Positions 16,014 through 23,193 of a stretch of 26,212 bases of DNA are shown here, in pieces. Position 1 is the stretch's first letter, and each line of letters opens with the position of its first letter. The notes beneath the pieces are model-generated. The model saw only the letters and a program-made list of their open reading frames with translations. It had not been told where the DNA came from and searched no databases. A program made the translations under genes and the position numbers. This DNA comes from Candidatus Omnitrophota bacterium. GTDB taxonomy: Bacteria > Omnitrophota > Gorgyraeia > Gorgyraeales > Gorgyraeaceae. Location: contig DNHS01000016.1 in the NCBI GenBank assembly GCA_003485765.1, positions 1 through 26,212 on the forward strand. The letters run 5' to 3'.

Positions 16014-16054
16014 ACAACTTTACGCTTCCGACAATGTCACAAGTGTAAAGTTGG
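16014..16054. repeat. intergenic hairpin element, copy B (def/fmt)
   Basis: The stem is formed by 16015-16027 with 16041-16053, 13 pairs including one G-T. The centre is GACAATGTC, which can form three inner pairs. It aligns gap-free over 41 nt with copy A read on the minus strand (29 of 41 identical). It begins at the base right after the def TAA and ends 15 bases before the fmt ATG. There is no T-run. Confidence 0.8.
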
Positions 16055-16069
16055 CTTGGATGCGGTGAG

Positions 16070-17098
16070 ATGAAAATAGTATTTTTTGGCAGCTCAAATT
16101 TTGCTGTACCTATATTAGAGGAACTTGCTAAGAACGAGAATATTGTTCTGGTGATTACACAGCCAGACAGGCAAAAGGGCAGGTCTCTTAAAATAGCGCC
16201 TACAGCGGTAAAATCAAAAGCCGAAGAACTCGGGATTGAGACATTTCAGCCTGCCAAAGTAAATTCTAAAGAATCCATAGAATTTCTTAGAAAATTTAAC
16301 GCGGATTTATTTATTGTAGTAAGTTTTGGGCAGATACTTTCGAAACCAGCATTGAGGTTGCCAAAATTATATTGCCTGAATATCCATGCCTCGCTTTTAC
16401 CAAAATATAGAGGGGCAGCCCCTATAAACTGGGCCATTGCGAACGGAGAAAAAGAGACAGGCGTAACCATTATGCGCATGAATGAAAAAATGGATGAAGG
16501 GGATATTATTCTCAAGGAAATATTGCCCGTGAGCGAACAGGATAACGCTATTACGTTATCGGGAAAACTTTCCATAAAAGGCGCAAATATTTTATTGGAT
16601 GCCATAAGGTTAATAAGAGATAATGAAGTTGAATTTATAGCGCAGGACCATACTAAGGCAACTTATGCGCCTAAATTAAAAAAAGAAGATGGCCTGATCA
16701 ACTGGGCTGATAGCGCTGATGAAATTTGCAATAGAATCAGGGCTTTTACGCCATGGCCAGGATGTTTCATCTCGCTGAATAAAAAGATGCTTAAGATATG
16801 GAAGGCAAAGCCGGTGATGGATTTAATTGATAGAAAGTCAACCCATTCGACGCACCCAGGCTTAAAAGCCGGGGCTTGCTCAGGGTTGATACTGAGCGGT
16901 CATGAAGGGCGCAGTTTGGACCCAGTCGAAGTATCAATCCCTGGCGCAATATTAGAGGCCAGTAAAAATGGCATACTGGTTAAAACAGGAAAAGGAGCTT
17001 TAAAAATAGAAGAGCTTCAATTAGAAGGTTCGCGAAGAATGACTGCGAAAGAATTTATGGCCGGGCACAAAAATTTTTCTTGCATAAATAATGTTTAA
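16070..17098 (+). CDS. fmt: methionyl-tRNA formyltransferase with an in-frame insertion
   Basis: It formylates initiator Met-tRNA with 10-formyl-tetrahydrofolate. The N-terminal Rossmann part begins MKIVFFGSSNFAVP. The catalytic Asn104, His106 and Asp142 are in LNIHASLLPKYRGAAP and MDEGD. The C-terminal OB domain is seen in FTPWPGCFI and ILEASKNGILVKTG. At 342 aa it is about 30 residues longer than usual. The excess is a segment near residues 255-288 (HSTHPGLKAG, then LSGHEGRSLDPVEVS), lying between KIWKAKP and PGAILEA, that is encoded by palindromic DNA. The reading frame continues through it. The def-fmt pairing is standard; hairpin copy B separates the two genes. Confidence 0.95.
   Translation: MKIVFFGSSNFAVPILEELAKNENIVLVITQPDRQKGRSLKIAPTAVKSKAEELGIETFQPAKVNSKESIEFLRKFNADLFIVVSFGQILSKPALRLPKLYCLNIHASLLPKYRGAAPINWAIANGEKETGVTIMRMNEKMDEGDIILKEILPVSEQDNAITLSGKLSIKGANILLDAIRLIRDNEVEFIAQDHTKATYAPKLKKEDGLINWADSADEICNRIRAFTPWPGCFISLNKKMLKIWKAKPVMDLIDRKSTHSTHPGLKAGACSGLILSGHEGRSLDPVEVSIPGAILEASKNGILVKTGKGALKIEELQLEGSRRMTAKEFMAGHKNFSCINNV
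16846..16937 (-). repeat. palindromic element inserted in the fmt coding sequence
   Basis: Nested inverted repeats occupy the unusual segment: TTCGAC (16846-16851) with GTCGAA (16925-16930), TTGATACT (16886-16893) with AGTATCAA (16930-16937), GCTCAG (16878-16883) with CTGAGC (16892-16897), and GGCTT/AAGCC (16859-16870). Read on the minus strand it shares TCGACT and CGCTCRGKATMAAC with the element at 23828-23870. Exact ends are uncertain by about 10 bases. Confidence 0.65.
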
Positions 17099-17107
17099 TG
17101 ATATAAT
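17080..17107 (+). promoter_or_regulatory. promoter of the galT genes, extended -10 type
   Basis: -35 TTGCAT (17080-17085), 16-bp spacer, perfect -10 TATAAT (17102-17107) preceded by TGA, which gives an extended -10. The -35 lies in the last codons of fmt. The leader to the first galT would be about 50 bases, AT-rich and without a visible ribosome-binding site. Confidence 0.6.
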
Positions 17108-17162
17108 GATTTCACAAAATTTAAAATTTTTAACTTTTAATACTTAACTTCAAACTAAATAT

Positions 17163-18191
17163 ATGCCAGAATTAAGACGAGATCCTGTAATAGGAAGATG
17201 GGTTATAATATCTACTGAGAGGGCTAAAAGGCCGAGCGATTTTAATATCAAGCATGCGGATGAGTCTGAGATGGAATGTCCTTTTTGCGAAGGCCATGAG
17301 AAGAAGACGCCTACGGAAATATTCGCAATAAGAAAACCAGGCACAAAAAAAGATACCCCAGGCTGGAACGTGAGGGTTGTGCCCAGCATAGCTCCGAAAT
17401 TCAAGATAGAAGGGGAGCTTGAGAGGCGCGGAGTTGGGATGTATGATGTTATGAACAATATAGGCGCTCATGAGGTGTTAATAGAGTCTCCTAATCACCT
17501 TACTGATATATATCAATTATCAGAACTTGAAATACAAGATGTAATTAATGCTTCTATCTACCGCATCAGCGAACTTGAAAAAGACATTCGTTTTAAATAT
17601 TGCCTTTTATTTAAAAATCACGGATTGAAAGCAGGAGGCAGTAAAAAAACAAAACACCTCAGATCTCAGCTTATCGCAACGCCTGTTACGCCTACAAGAG
17701 TCAAAGAGGAACTCAGGGGTTCCATGTTTTATTTCGAATATAAAGAAAGGTGCGTTTTCTGCGACATTATACGCCAGGAAATAGAAACAGGCGCAAGGAT
17801 TATAATGGAGACAAAAACCATTGTGGCAATCGCGCCTTTTGCCTCAAGGTTTCCTTTTGAGATATGGATAATGCCTAAAATCCACAGGACAGATTTTATG
17901 AATATACAGGCTGATGAAATAAAAGATCTGGCAAATATTTTAAAGACAGTATTTGCTAAGCTTTCAAAGGCATTGAATGACCCGCCGTATAATTATATGC
18001 TGCATACAGCTCCTTTCAGGCGGACAAGAAGACCTGGATATTGGCATACAATAGAAGAGGACTATCACTGGCATATAGAGGTTATGCCTAGAGTTACTCA
18101 GGTGGCTGGTTTTGAGTGGGGTTCAGGATTTTATATAAATCCTACTCCGCCGGAAGAAGCGGCAAAATATTTACGCGAGGTAACTTTATAA
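17163..18191 (+). CDS. GalT-family protein with degenerate active site
   Basis: It belongs to the galactose-1-phosphate uridylyltransferase (HIT superfamily) fold: RRDPVIGRWV at the N-terminus, zinc-type CPFC (39-42) and CVFCD pairs, GAHEV, and a C-terminal YHWHIEVMPR block. The catalytic HxHxQ motif is changed. Where the next gene has LEHSHTQL, this one has KKTKHLRSQL (161-170), two residues longer and with only one His. The substrate loop NKFPAL of the paralogue is replaced by SIAPKF (75-80). The length is otherwise normal at 342 aa. It may be a non-catalytic partner of the second GalT or an enzyme of changed specificity. The stop overlaps the next start (TAATG). No Shine-Dalgarno is seen. 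Confidence 0.85.
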   Translation: MPELRRDPVIGRWVIISTERAKRPSDFNIKHADESEMECPFCEGHEKKTPTEIFAIRKPGTKKDTPGWNVRVVPSIAPKFKIEGELERRGVGMYDVMNNIGAHEVLIESPNHLTDIYQLSELEIQDVINASIYRISELEKDIRFKYCLLFKNHGLKAGGSKKTKHLRSQLIATPVTPTRVKEELRGSMFYFEYKERCVFCDIIRQEIETGARIIMETKTIVAIAPFASRFPFEIWIMPKIHRTDFMNIQADEIKDLANILKTVFAKLSKALNDPPYNYMLHTAPFRRTRRPGYWHTIEEDYHWHIEVMPRVTQVAGFEWGSGFYINPTPPEEAAKYLREVTL

Positions 18192-19195
18192 TGTCACAAT
18201 TACGAAGAGATCCAGTAACAGGAAGATGGGTGGAAATAGCTATTTCGAATCCAAAAAGATGCGATGAATTTGATATGAAGCCGCAGACTAAAAAAGGCGG
18301 AAAATGTCCTTTTTGTCCTGGAAGCGAAAAGATGACGCCTCCTGAAATAGAGGCAGTTAGAGACCCTAAGACAGAGCCTGATACCCCAGGCTGGACAGTC
18401 AGAGTTGTTTCTAATAAATTTCCTGCGTTAAAGATAGAAGGAGAGCTGGATAAACGCGGCATAGGCATGTTTGACATGTCAAATGGCATTGGCGCGCACG
18501 AGGTAATAGTTGAAAATATAGATCATTATAAAGACCTGGCTGACCTGACGCAGGATGAGATAAGAAATGTAATATTAAAGTATAAATCCAGGACCATAGA
18601 TCTGGAAAATGACACAAGATTCAGGTATATTTTACTTTTTAAAAACCACGGGGAGCCTGCGGGCGCGTCGCTTGAACATTCGCATACCCAGCTTGTAGCA
18701 TTGCCTATTGTGCCTAAGAGGGTTAAGGAAGAGCTAAAAGGCGCGCAGAATTATTTTAAATACAGGGAGAGATGCGTTTTCTGCGATATGATGGCTCAGG
18801 AGCAGCAGGAAAAAGAGAGAATAGTGTTCGAAAATAAACATTTTCTAGCATTTTGCCCTTTTGTGTCTCGCTTTCCATTTGAAGTATGGTTATTACCAAA
18901 AGCCCATAACCATGAATTTAAATCAATAGATGATTCTGAGATTTATGATATGGCAGGCGCATTAAAAGAAGTCCTTGCGAGGTTGAAATCAAGGCTTAAT
19001 GACCCGGCGTATAATTTTATAATTCACACAGCGCCTATTAGAGATGGGGTTTATGAAGAATTTCATTGGCATCTTGAGATAATGCCTAAACTGACAGACG
19101 TAGCTGGTTTTGAATGGGGTTCAGGCCTCTATATAAATCCTACCTCACCTGAAATAACCGCCAAGTGTTTAAGAGAAGCGTGCGCAGCAAAGTAA
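18191..19195 (+). CDS. galT: galactose-1-phosphate uridylyltransferase
   Basis: It exchanges UMP between UDP-glucose and galactose 1-phosphate through a uridylyl-His intermediate. The zinc cysteines are C39 and C42 (CPFC); CVFCD is a second pair. Active-site H163-S-H165-T-Q167 carries the nucleophile His165; FHWHLEIMP is the second His cluster. With the ATG at 18191 the protein has 334 aa and begins MSQLRRDPVTGRW, parallel to its upstream paralogue. A longer frame from 18116 overlaps the paralogue and is rejected. Members of this family also act as ADP-glucose phosphorylases. Since an alpha-glucan cluster lies nearby, that substrate is a real alternative. Confidence 0.9.
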   Translation: MSQLRRDPVTGRWVEIAISNPKRCDEFDMKPQTKKGGKCPFCPGSEKMTPPEIEAVRDPKTEPDTPGWTVRVVSNKFPALKIEGELDKRGIGMFDMSNGIGAHEVIVENIDHYKDLADLTQDEIRNVILKYKSRTIDLENDTRFRYILLFKNHGEPAGASLEHSHTQLVALPIVPKRVKEELKGAQNYFKYRERCVFCDMMAQEQQEKERIVFENKHFLAFCPFVSRFPFEVWLLPKAHNHEFKSIDDSEIYDMAGALKEVLARLKSRLNDPAYNFIIHTAPIRDGVYEEFHWHLEIMPKLTDVAGFEWGSGLYINPTSPEITAKCLREACAAK

Positions 19196-19261
19196 AGTAT
19201 TGCTTACATTAAAAGTAGAGAAAATAAAATAAGTTAAATTGGAGCAAAGGGAGGGAATAAC

Positions 19262-20272
19262 ATGGGAGTAAAAGTTGGCATCAATGGTTTTGGAAGAATA
19301 GGCAGAAATATTTTCAGAGCAGCGATTGAGAACCGCAATATTGATTTTGTGGCAGTGAATGATTTACCAACGCCTACAGCTACTCTTGCGCATCTTTTGA
19401 AATACGATTCTATACTGGGAGAATTAAAGGTAAACATTGAGGCAAAGGAAAATGCCTTGATTGTAAACGGTAAGGAAATAAAGGTATTGAGTTATAAGGA
19501 CCCTGCAGAGATCCCATGGGCAAGCATGGGGGTCCAGATAGTAGTGGAATCTTCAGGCGTATTTACGGAAAAAGAAAAAGCGGTGAAGCATATCCAGGCA
19601 GGCGCAAAAAAAGTCATAATCACAGCCCCTGCGAAGAATGAAGATCTTACAATTGTTATGGGCGTTAACGAGAGGGTGTATGACCCTTCAAAACACAGCG
19701 TAGTTTCAAACGCAAGCTGTACTACAAACTGTTTAGCGCCGGTCGCAAAAGTTCTAATAGAGAAGTTCGGAATAAAAAGAGGTTTAATGACCACGATTCA
19801 TTCTTACACGAATGACCAGAGGATCCTGGACCTTGTGCATAAGGATTTAAGAAGGGCAAGAGCAGCCGGCCTTTCAATGATACCTACAACTACAGGTGCA
19901 GCAAAGGCAGTGAGCCTTGTGCTTCCTGAATTAAAGGGAAAATTAGACGGACTTGCAATAAGAGTGCCTACTCCGAATGTATCGCTTGTTGACCTTGTAG
20001 TAGAGGTTGAAAAAGACACCACTAAAGAAGAGGTTAATATGGCTTTTAAAGAGGCAGCAGAAGGGAAACTTAACGGTATCCTGGAATATTGCGATAAGCC
20101 TCTTGTATCAAAGGATTTCAACGGTAATCCGCGTTCTTCGATAGTCGATGCGGCCCTTACTTATGTAATTGATAAACGCTTGGTGAAGGTGCTGAGCTGG
20201 TATGATAATGAATGGGGTTATTCCTGCAGAGTAGTCGACCTCATAGAGTATATATTAAATAAGGGGTTATAA
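19262..20272 (+). CDS. gapA: glyceraldehyde-3-phosphate dehydrogenase, type I
   Basis: It is the glycolytic enzyme that oxidises and phosphorylates glyceraldehyde 3-phosphate with NAD+. It has the Rossmann motif GINGFGRIGR, the catalytic Cys153 in SNASCTTNCLAP, HSYTNDQ, and WYDNEWGYS at the C-terminus. Asp34 after the second beta-strand (AVNDL) favours NAD over NADP. The length of 336 aa is typical. A strong GGGAGG lies just before the ATG. The 66-base gap upstream is AT-rich with only weak promoter-like boxes. The usual partner pgk is absent; a two-component gene pair follows instead. Confidence 0.97.
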   Translation: MGVKVGINGFGRIGRNIFRAAIENRNIDFVAVNDLPTPTATLAHLLKYDSILGELKVNIEAKENALIVNGKEIKVLSYKDPAEIPWASMGVQIVVESSGVFTEKEKAVKHIQAGAKKVIITAPAKNEDLTIVMGVNERVYDPSKHSVVSNASCTTNCLAPVAKVLIEKFGIKRGLMTTIHSYTNDQRILDLVHKDLRRARAAGLSMIPTTTGAAKAVSLVLPELKGKLDGLAIRVPTPNVSLVDLVVEVEKDTTKEEVNMAFKEAAEGKLNGILEYCDKPLVSKDFNGNPRSSIVDAALTYVIDKRLVKVLSWYDNEWGYSCRVVDLIEYILNKGL

Positions 20273-20284
20273 TATCAGGTTGTT

Positions 20285-20962
20285 ATGGAAAATGCTGGGT
20301 CAAGGGAATTTTCAAAGAAGATACTAGCTATCCAGGAAGAGGAAAGACATAGGATATCCCGGGATCTTCATGACGAGATAGGCCAATTCTCAGTATCTCT
20401 TGGTTCAGCATTGAACATAATTGAAAAAGAGATAGCGAGACGCAATCTCGATACCGCCCTCTGCGTAATAAAAGACGCGAAAATAATCTTAGCTGATACA
20501 GCAAAGAAAATCAGGACACTTTTTATAGACTTGAGGCCTGCAGAATTAGATATGCTCGGGCTTCCGTCAGTCTTGCGCGAACTTTTCTCGCATTACACAA
20601 AGTCATACCCTTTAAATATAAAATTCAAAGAAAATATAGGCAATATTCATATAAAGGAAGATGTGGCGATTACCCTGTACCGGGTCATACAAGAGGCATT
20701 TAATAATATTGTAAAGCACGCAAAGGCAAAAAATGTAAAGATAAATTTATTGCTTAAAAAAGGAGAAATAAGTTTTATAATAGAAGATGATGGGATAGGG
20801 TTTGACGCAGAGGCATTTTTTAAAGAGGCAAACGTGGATAAACTTGGTTTGCGCGGGATGAGAGAGCGTGTGGATTTATTGAATGGAAAATTTTTGCTGC
20901 AGTCTAGATCTAAAAACGGGACAAAGATAAACGTAACTTTTCCAATAATCAAAGAGGCATAA
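20285..20962 (+). CDS. NarL-type histidine kinase without a sensor domain
   Basis: The 225-aa protein consists only of the HisKA_3 dimerisation domain and the ATPase domain. The phosphoacceptor is His29 in EEERHRISRDLHDEIGQ. The N-box is YRVIQEAFNNIVKHAKAKN, the G1 box IIEDDGIGFD, and the G2 box LGLRGMRERV. No membrane segment or input domain precedes the H-box: only about 15 residues do. The signal must therefore come from a partner protein, or the kinase is a reduced NarX/DegS-type enzyme. It starts 12 nt after gapA and ends 2 nt before the response regulator, so the pair is one unit. Confidence 0.93.
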   Translation: MENAGSREFSKKILAIQEEERHRISRDLHDEIGQFSVSLGSALNIIEKEIARRNLDTALCVIKDAKIILADTAKKIRTLFIDLRPAELDMLGLPSVLRELFSHYTKSYPLNIKFKENIGNIHIKEDVAITLYRVIQEAFNNIVKHAKAKNVKINLLLKKGEISFIIEDDGIGFDAEAFFKEANVDKLGLRGMRERVDLLNGKFLLQSRSKNGTKINVTFPIIKEA

Positions 20963-20964
20963 GG

Positions 20965-21615
20965 ATGGCTATAGAAGTAGTGCTGGCAGATGACCATGCG
21001 ATAGTAAGGCAAGGCTTAAGCGCTGTAATATCTCAGGAACAGGATATAAAGGTTATCAAAGAGGCGTCAAATGGTAAAGAGGTTGTGGATATCGCAAAGA
21101 ATAATTCAGCGGATATATTTATAATTGATATAACTATGCCTATATTAAATGGCCTTGAGGCTTCCAGCCAAATTATGCAGATTAATCCTATGAATAAAAT
21201 TATTATATTAAGCATGCATGATAACAGGGCATTTATAGAAAGGGCTTTAAGCCTGGGAATAAAAGGGTATGTGTTAAAGGATTCAGCAGCTGATGAGATT
21301 ATTCAGGCCATACGAGCGGTTTACAAGAATGAATATTTTCTTAGCCCTAGGATATCCACATTTGTAATACAGGATTACATTGATTCAAGAGGCCGGAAGA
21401 TAGGAGAAAAAAAGATAGTCAGTCTTACTGGGAGAGAAAGAGAGGTTCTTCAGCTTATTGCAGAAGGCTATATAAATAAGGAAGTTGCGACACAACTTAA
21501 GATTTCTTTAAAGACCGCGCTTGCCCACAGAAATAATATAATGCAGAAACTTGGAATACACCGCCATGCAGACCTCATCAGGTACGCACTCAAAGAAGGT
21601 ATAACCACTATATAG
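20965..21615 (+). CDS. NarL/LuxR-family response regulator
   Basis: The receiver domain has acidic D9 and D10 (LADDH), phosphoacceptor Asp55 (FIIDITMP), Ser83 and Lys105 (YVLKDSA). The output is a LuxR-type helix-turn-helix at about 150-205 (LTGREREVLQLIAEGYINKEVATQL, recognition part SLKTALAHRNNIMQKL). The length of 216 aa is standard. The cognate kinase lies directly upstream. A 6-bp inverted repeat at 21656-21671, beside the promoter of the next gene, is a plausible binding site, which would make the alpha-glucan cluster its target. A 14-bp tandem duplication covers its stop codon. Confidence 0.95.
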   Translation: MAIEVVLADDHAIVRQGLSAVISQEQDIKVIKEASNGKEVVDIAKNNSADIFIIDITMPILNGLEASSQIMQINPMNKIIILSMHDNRAFIERALSLGIKGYVLKDSAADEIIQAIRAVYKNEYFLSPRISTFVIQDYIDSRGRKIGEKKIVSLTGREREVLQLIAEGYINKEVATQLKISLKTALAHRNNIMQKLGIHRHADLIRYALKEGITTI

Positions 21616-21628
21616 TAACCACTATATA
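21602..21628. repeat. 14-bp tandem duplication at the response-regulator stop codon
   Basis: The 13-mer TAACCACTATATA occurs at 21602-21614 and again at 21616-21628, period 14. The first copy contains the palindrome ACTATATAGT when read into the second. The stop codon TAG (21613-21615) lies at the junction. Confidence 0.75.
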
Positions 21629-21655
21629 TTGTGTAGGAAAAAAAGCTCTCTAAAG

Positions 21656-21671
21656 TAGGTAGTTGTACCTA
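21656..21671. promoter_or_regulatory. candidate operator, inverted repeat next to -35
   Basis: TAGGTA (21656-21661), GTTG, TACCTA (21666-21671) form a perfect 6-bp inverted repeat with a 4-bp spacer, ending at the base before a -35 box. The right half TACCTAT fits the NarL heptamer TACYYMT, although the half-site order differs from the classical 7-2-7 arrangement. Confidence 0.45.
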
Positions 21672-21700
21672 TTTACAAATGCTGGGCTTTTTGGTATCAT
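21672..21700 (+). promoter_or_regulatory. promoter of the alpha-glucan cluster
   Basis: -35 TTTACA (21672-21677), 17-bp spacer, -10 TATCAT (21695-21700) preceded by TGG, an extended -10. The start would be near 21707, about 40 bases before the CBM48 gene. Confidence 0.55.
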
Positions 21701-21747
21701 TTGAGTTCACGTTATTGGTGTCATGCGCCAAAAAAAAGGAGGGGGAA

Positions 21748-22023
21748 ATGGCTATTAAGAAATGTTCGTCAAAGAAGGTGACTTTTAAGATAAGCGCGCC
21801 AACTGCAAAGGATGTGCGCCTGGCAGGAGATTTTAATTCATGGGATTCATCTAGTATCAGTCTTAAAAAATCTAAAGATGGAGTATGGGGAAGAGATTTA
21901 ACCCTTAAATCTGGGCGTTATGAGTATAAATATTTAGTTGACGGCCAATGGCAGAGAGACCCTTTAAATAGTCTTTTCACAGTAAACACTTTCGGCTCAG
22001 AAAATTCAGTAATAGAATTATAA
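21748..22023 (+). CDS. small stand-alone CBM48 (AMPK-type glycogen-binding) protein
   Basis: The 91-aa protein is one carbohydrate-binding module of the isoamylase-N/AMPK-beta type: VTFKISAPTAKDVRLAGDFNSWD, then LKSGRYEYKYLVDGQWQRDP, with the Trp and Lys/Asn residues usual for glycogen contact. No catalytic domain is attached. The start at 21748 has a very strong AAGGAGGGGG. A longer frame from 21679 lacks a ribosome-binding site and begins upstream of the predicted -10, so it is rejected. It is first in the cluster, 9 nt before the GT4 gene. It likely tethers or regulates synthesis on the glucan, which is an inference. Confidence 0.88.
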   Translation: MAIKKCSSKKVTFKISAPTAKDVRLAGDFNSWDSSSISLKKSKDGVWGRDLTLKSGRYEYKYLVDGQWQRDPLNSLFTVNTFGSENSVIEL

Positions 22024-22032
22024 AAGGGGAGC

Positions 22033-23193
22033 ATGCGGATAGCGATATTTTCGTGGGAATCTATGCATTCCATTTGCGTGGGCGGGGTGGGTGTGCACGT
22101 TACAGAACTTGCATGCGGCCTTGAGCGTAAAGGCAATGAGGTTCATGTTTTTACGCGAGCTGGTAACTCTGATCAGGCGTGGTATGAATGCATTCACGGC
22201 GTACATTACCATAGATGCTATTTTAATCAGAGCGCAGATTTTATAGAAGAGATAAACAATATGTGTCGCTCTTTTGTGGATGCATTTTTCCAGACAGAAA
22301 GCGTCACAGGCCCTTTTGATGTGATTCATAGCCACGATTGGCTGGCCTCAAACGCAATGGTCTGGATAAAACAGGTCAGGCCAAGCAAGGCTGTTCTTAC
22401 CATACACTCAACTGAATATGGCAGGTGTGGAAACAATTTTCATAACGGAGATTCTGCAAAGATCAGAGACCATGAAAGGCATGGCGCATACTGCGCTGAC
22501 CATGTGATAGCTGTATCCCGAGCCCTTAAAGGAGAGATACAGTGGATGTATAATGTGCCTGATTGGAAAGCGGACGTAGTATATAATGGAGTCAATTACA
22601 GAAATTTTGACGGGTGGATAGACGCTGGCGCAGTCCGGCGTTATTATGGAATAGGGCCTATGGATCCAATGGCGCTTTTTGTAGGCAGGATTGTTTATCA
22701 GAAAGGCCCGGATCTTTTGATAGAGGCTATTCCGCATATACTTAAATATTATAATAACGCAAAGTTTGTTTTTGTGGGAGACGGAGAAATGCGCTGGGGC
22801 GTGGAGGATAGGGCAAAACAGATCGGAGTTCATCATGCTACAAGGTTTATAGGCTTTAATAATGGATGGAAGCTTTCCGATCTTTACAAGGTAACAGACG
22901 TTGTGTGCATGCCTTCAAGAAACGAGCCTTTCGGAATAGTTTTATTAGAGGCGTGGAGCGCTGGGAAGCCTGTGGTGGCCACTTTAAACGGCGGGCCTGG
23001 GGAAATAATATGGCATGACATAACAGGTTTAAAGGTTTATCCAAATCCTGAATCAATAGCATGGGGCATAGGTACTGCATTTTCAGATTTTGACCACGCC
23101 AGATGGATGGGCGCTAACGGCAGGATTGCAGTTGAAACAGCTTTTTCCTGGGATGCTGTAGCTGACCAGGTATTGGACATTTATGACCGTTAA
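22033..23193 (+). CDS. GT4-family glycosyltransferase, glycogen-synthase-like
   Basis: It is a GT-B fold retaining glycosyltransferase of 386 aa. The N-terminal GGVGVHVTELACGL corresponds to the acceptor-side glycine-rich loop. Donor-site residues include Arg219 and Lys224 (VGRIVYQKG) and the E-x7-E pair Glu298/Glu306 (EPFGIVLLE). In this context (CBM48 upstream, GH57 branching enzyme downstream) it is probably an alpha-1,4-glucan synthase using ADP- or UDP-glucose, like the mycobacterial Rv3032 type. GT5 glycogen synthases are longer (about 480 aa). AGGGGAG precedes the ATG. It overlaps the DUF4912 gene by 11 nt. A different hexosyl donor cannot be excluded. Confidence 0.88.
   Translation: MRIAIFSWESMHSICVGGVGVHVTELACGLERKGNEVHVFTRAGNSDQAWYECIHGVHYHRCYFNQSADFIEEINNMCRSFVDAFFQTESVTGPFDVIHSHDWLASNAMVWIKQVRPSKAVLTIHSTEYGRCGNNFHNGDSAKIRDHERHGAYCADHVIAVSRALKGEIQWMYNVPDWKADVVYNGVNYRNFDGWIDAGAVRRYYGIGPMDPMALFVGRIVYQKGPDLLIEAIPHILKYYNNAKFVFVGDGEMRWGVEDRAKQIGVHHATRFIGFNNGWKLSDLYKVTDVVCMPSRNEPFGIVLLEAWSAGKPVVATLNGGPGEIIWHDITGLKVYPNPESIAWGIGTAFSDFDHARWMGANGRIAVETAFSWDAVADQVLDIYDR

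Noticed and set aside
19200..19230. Promoter before gapA (TTGCTT or TTACAT with TAAAAT)
   Set aside because: Spacers of 19 or 15 bp and poor -35 matches make it too weak to list as a feature, though an internal promoter is plausible.
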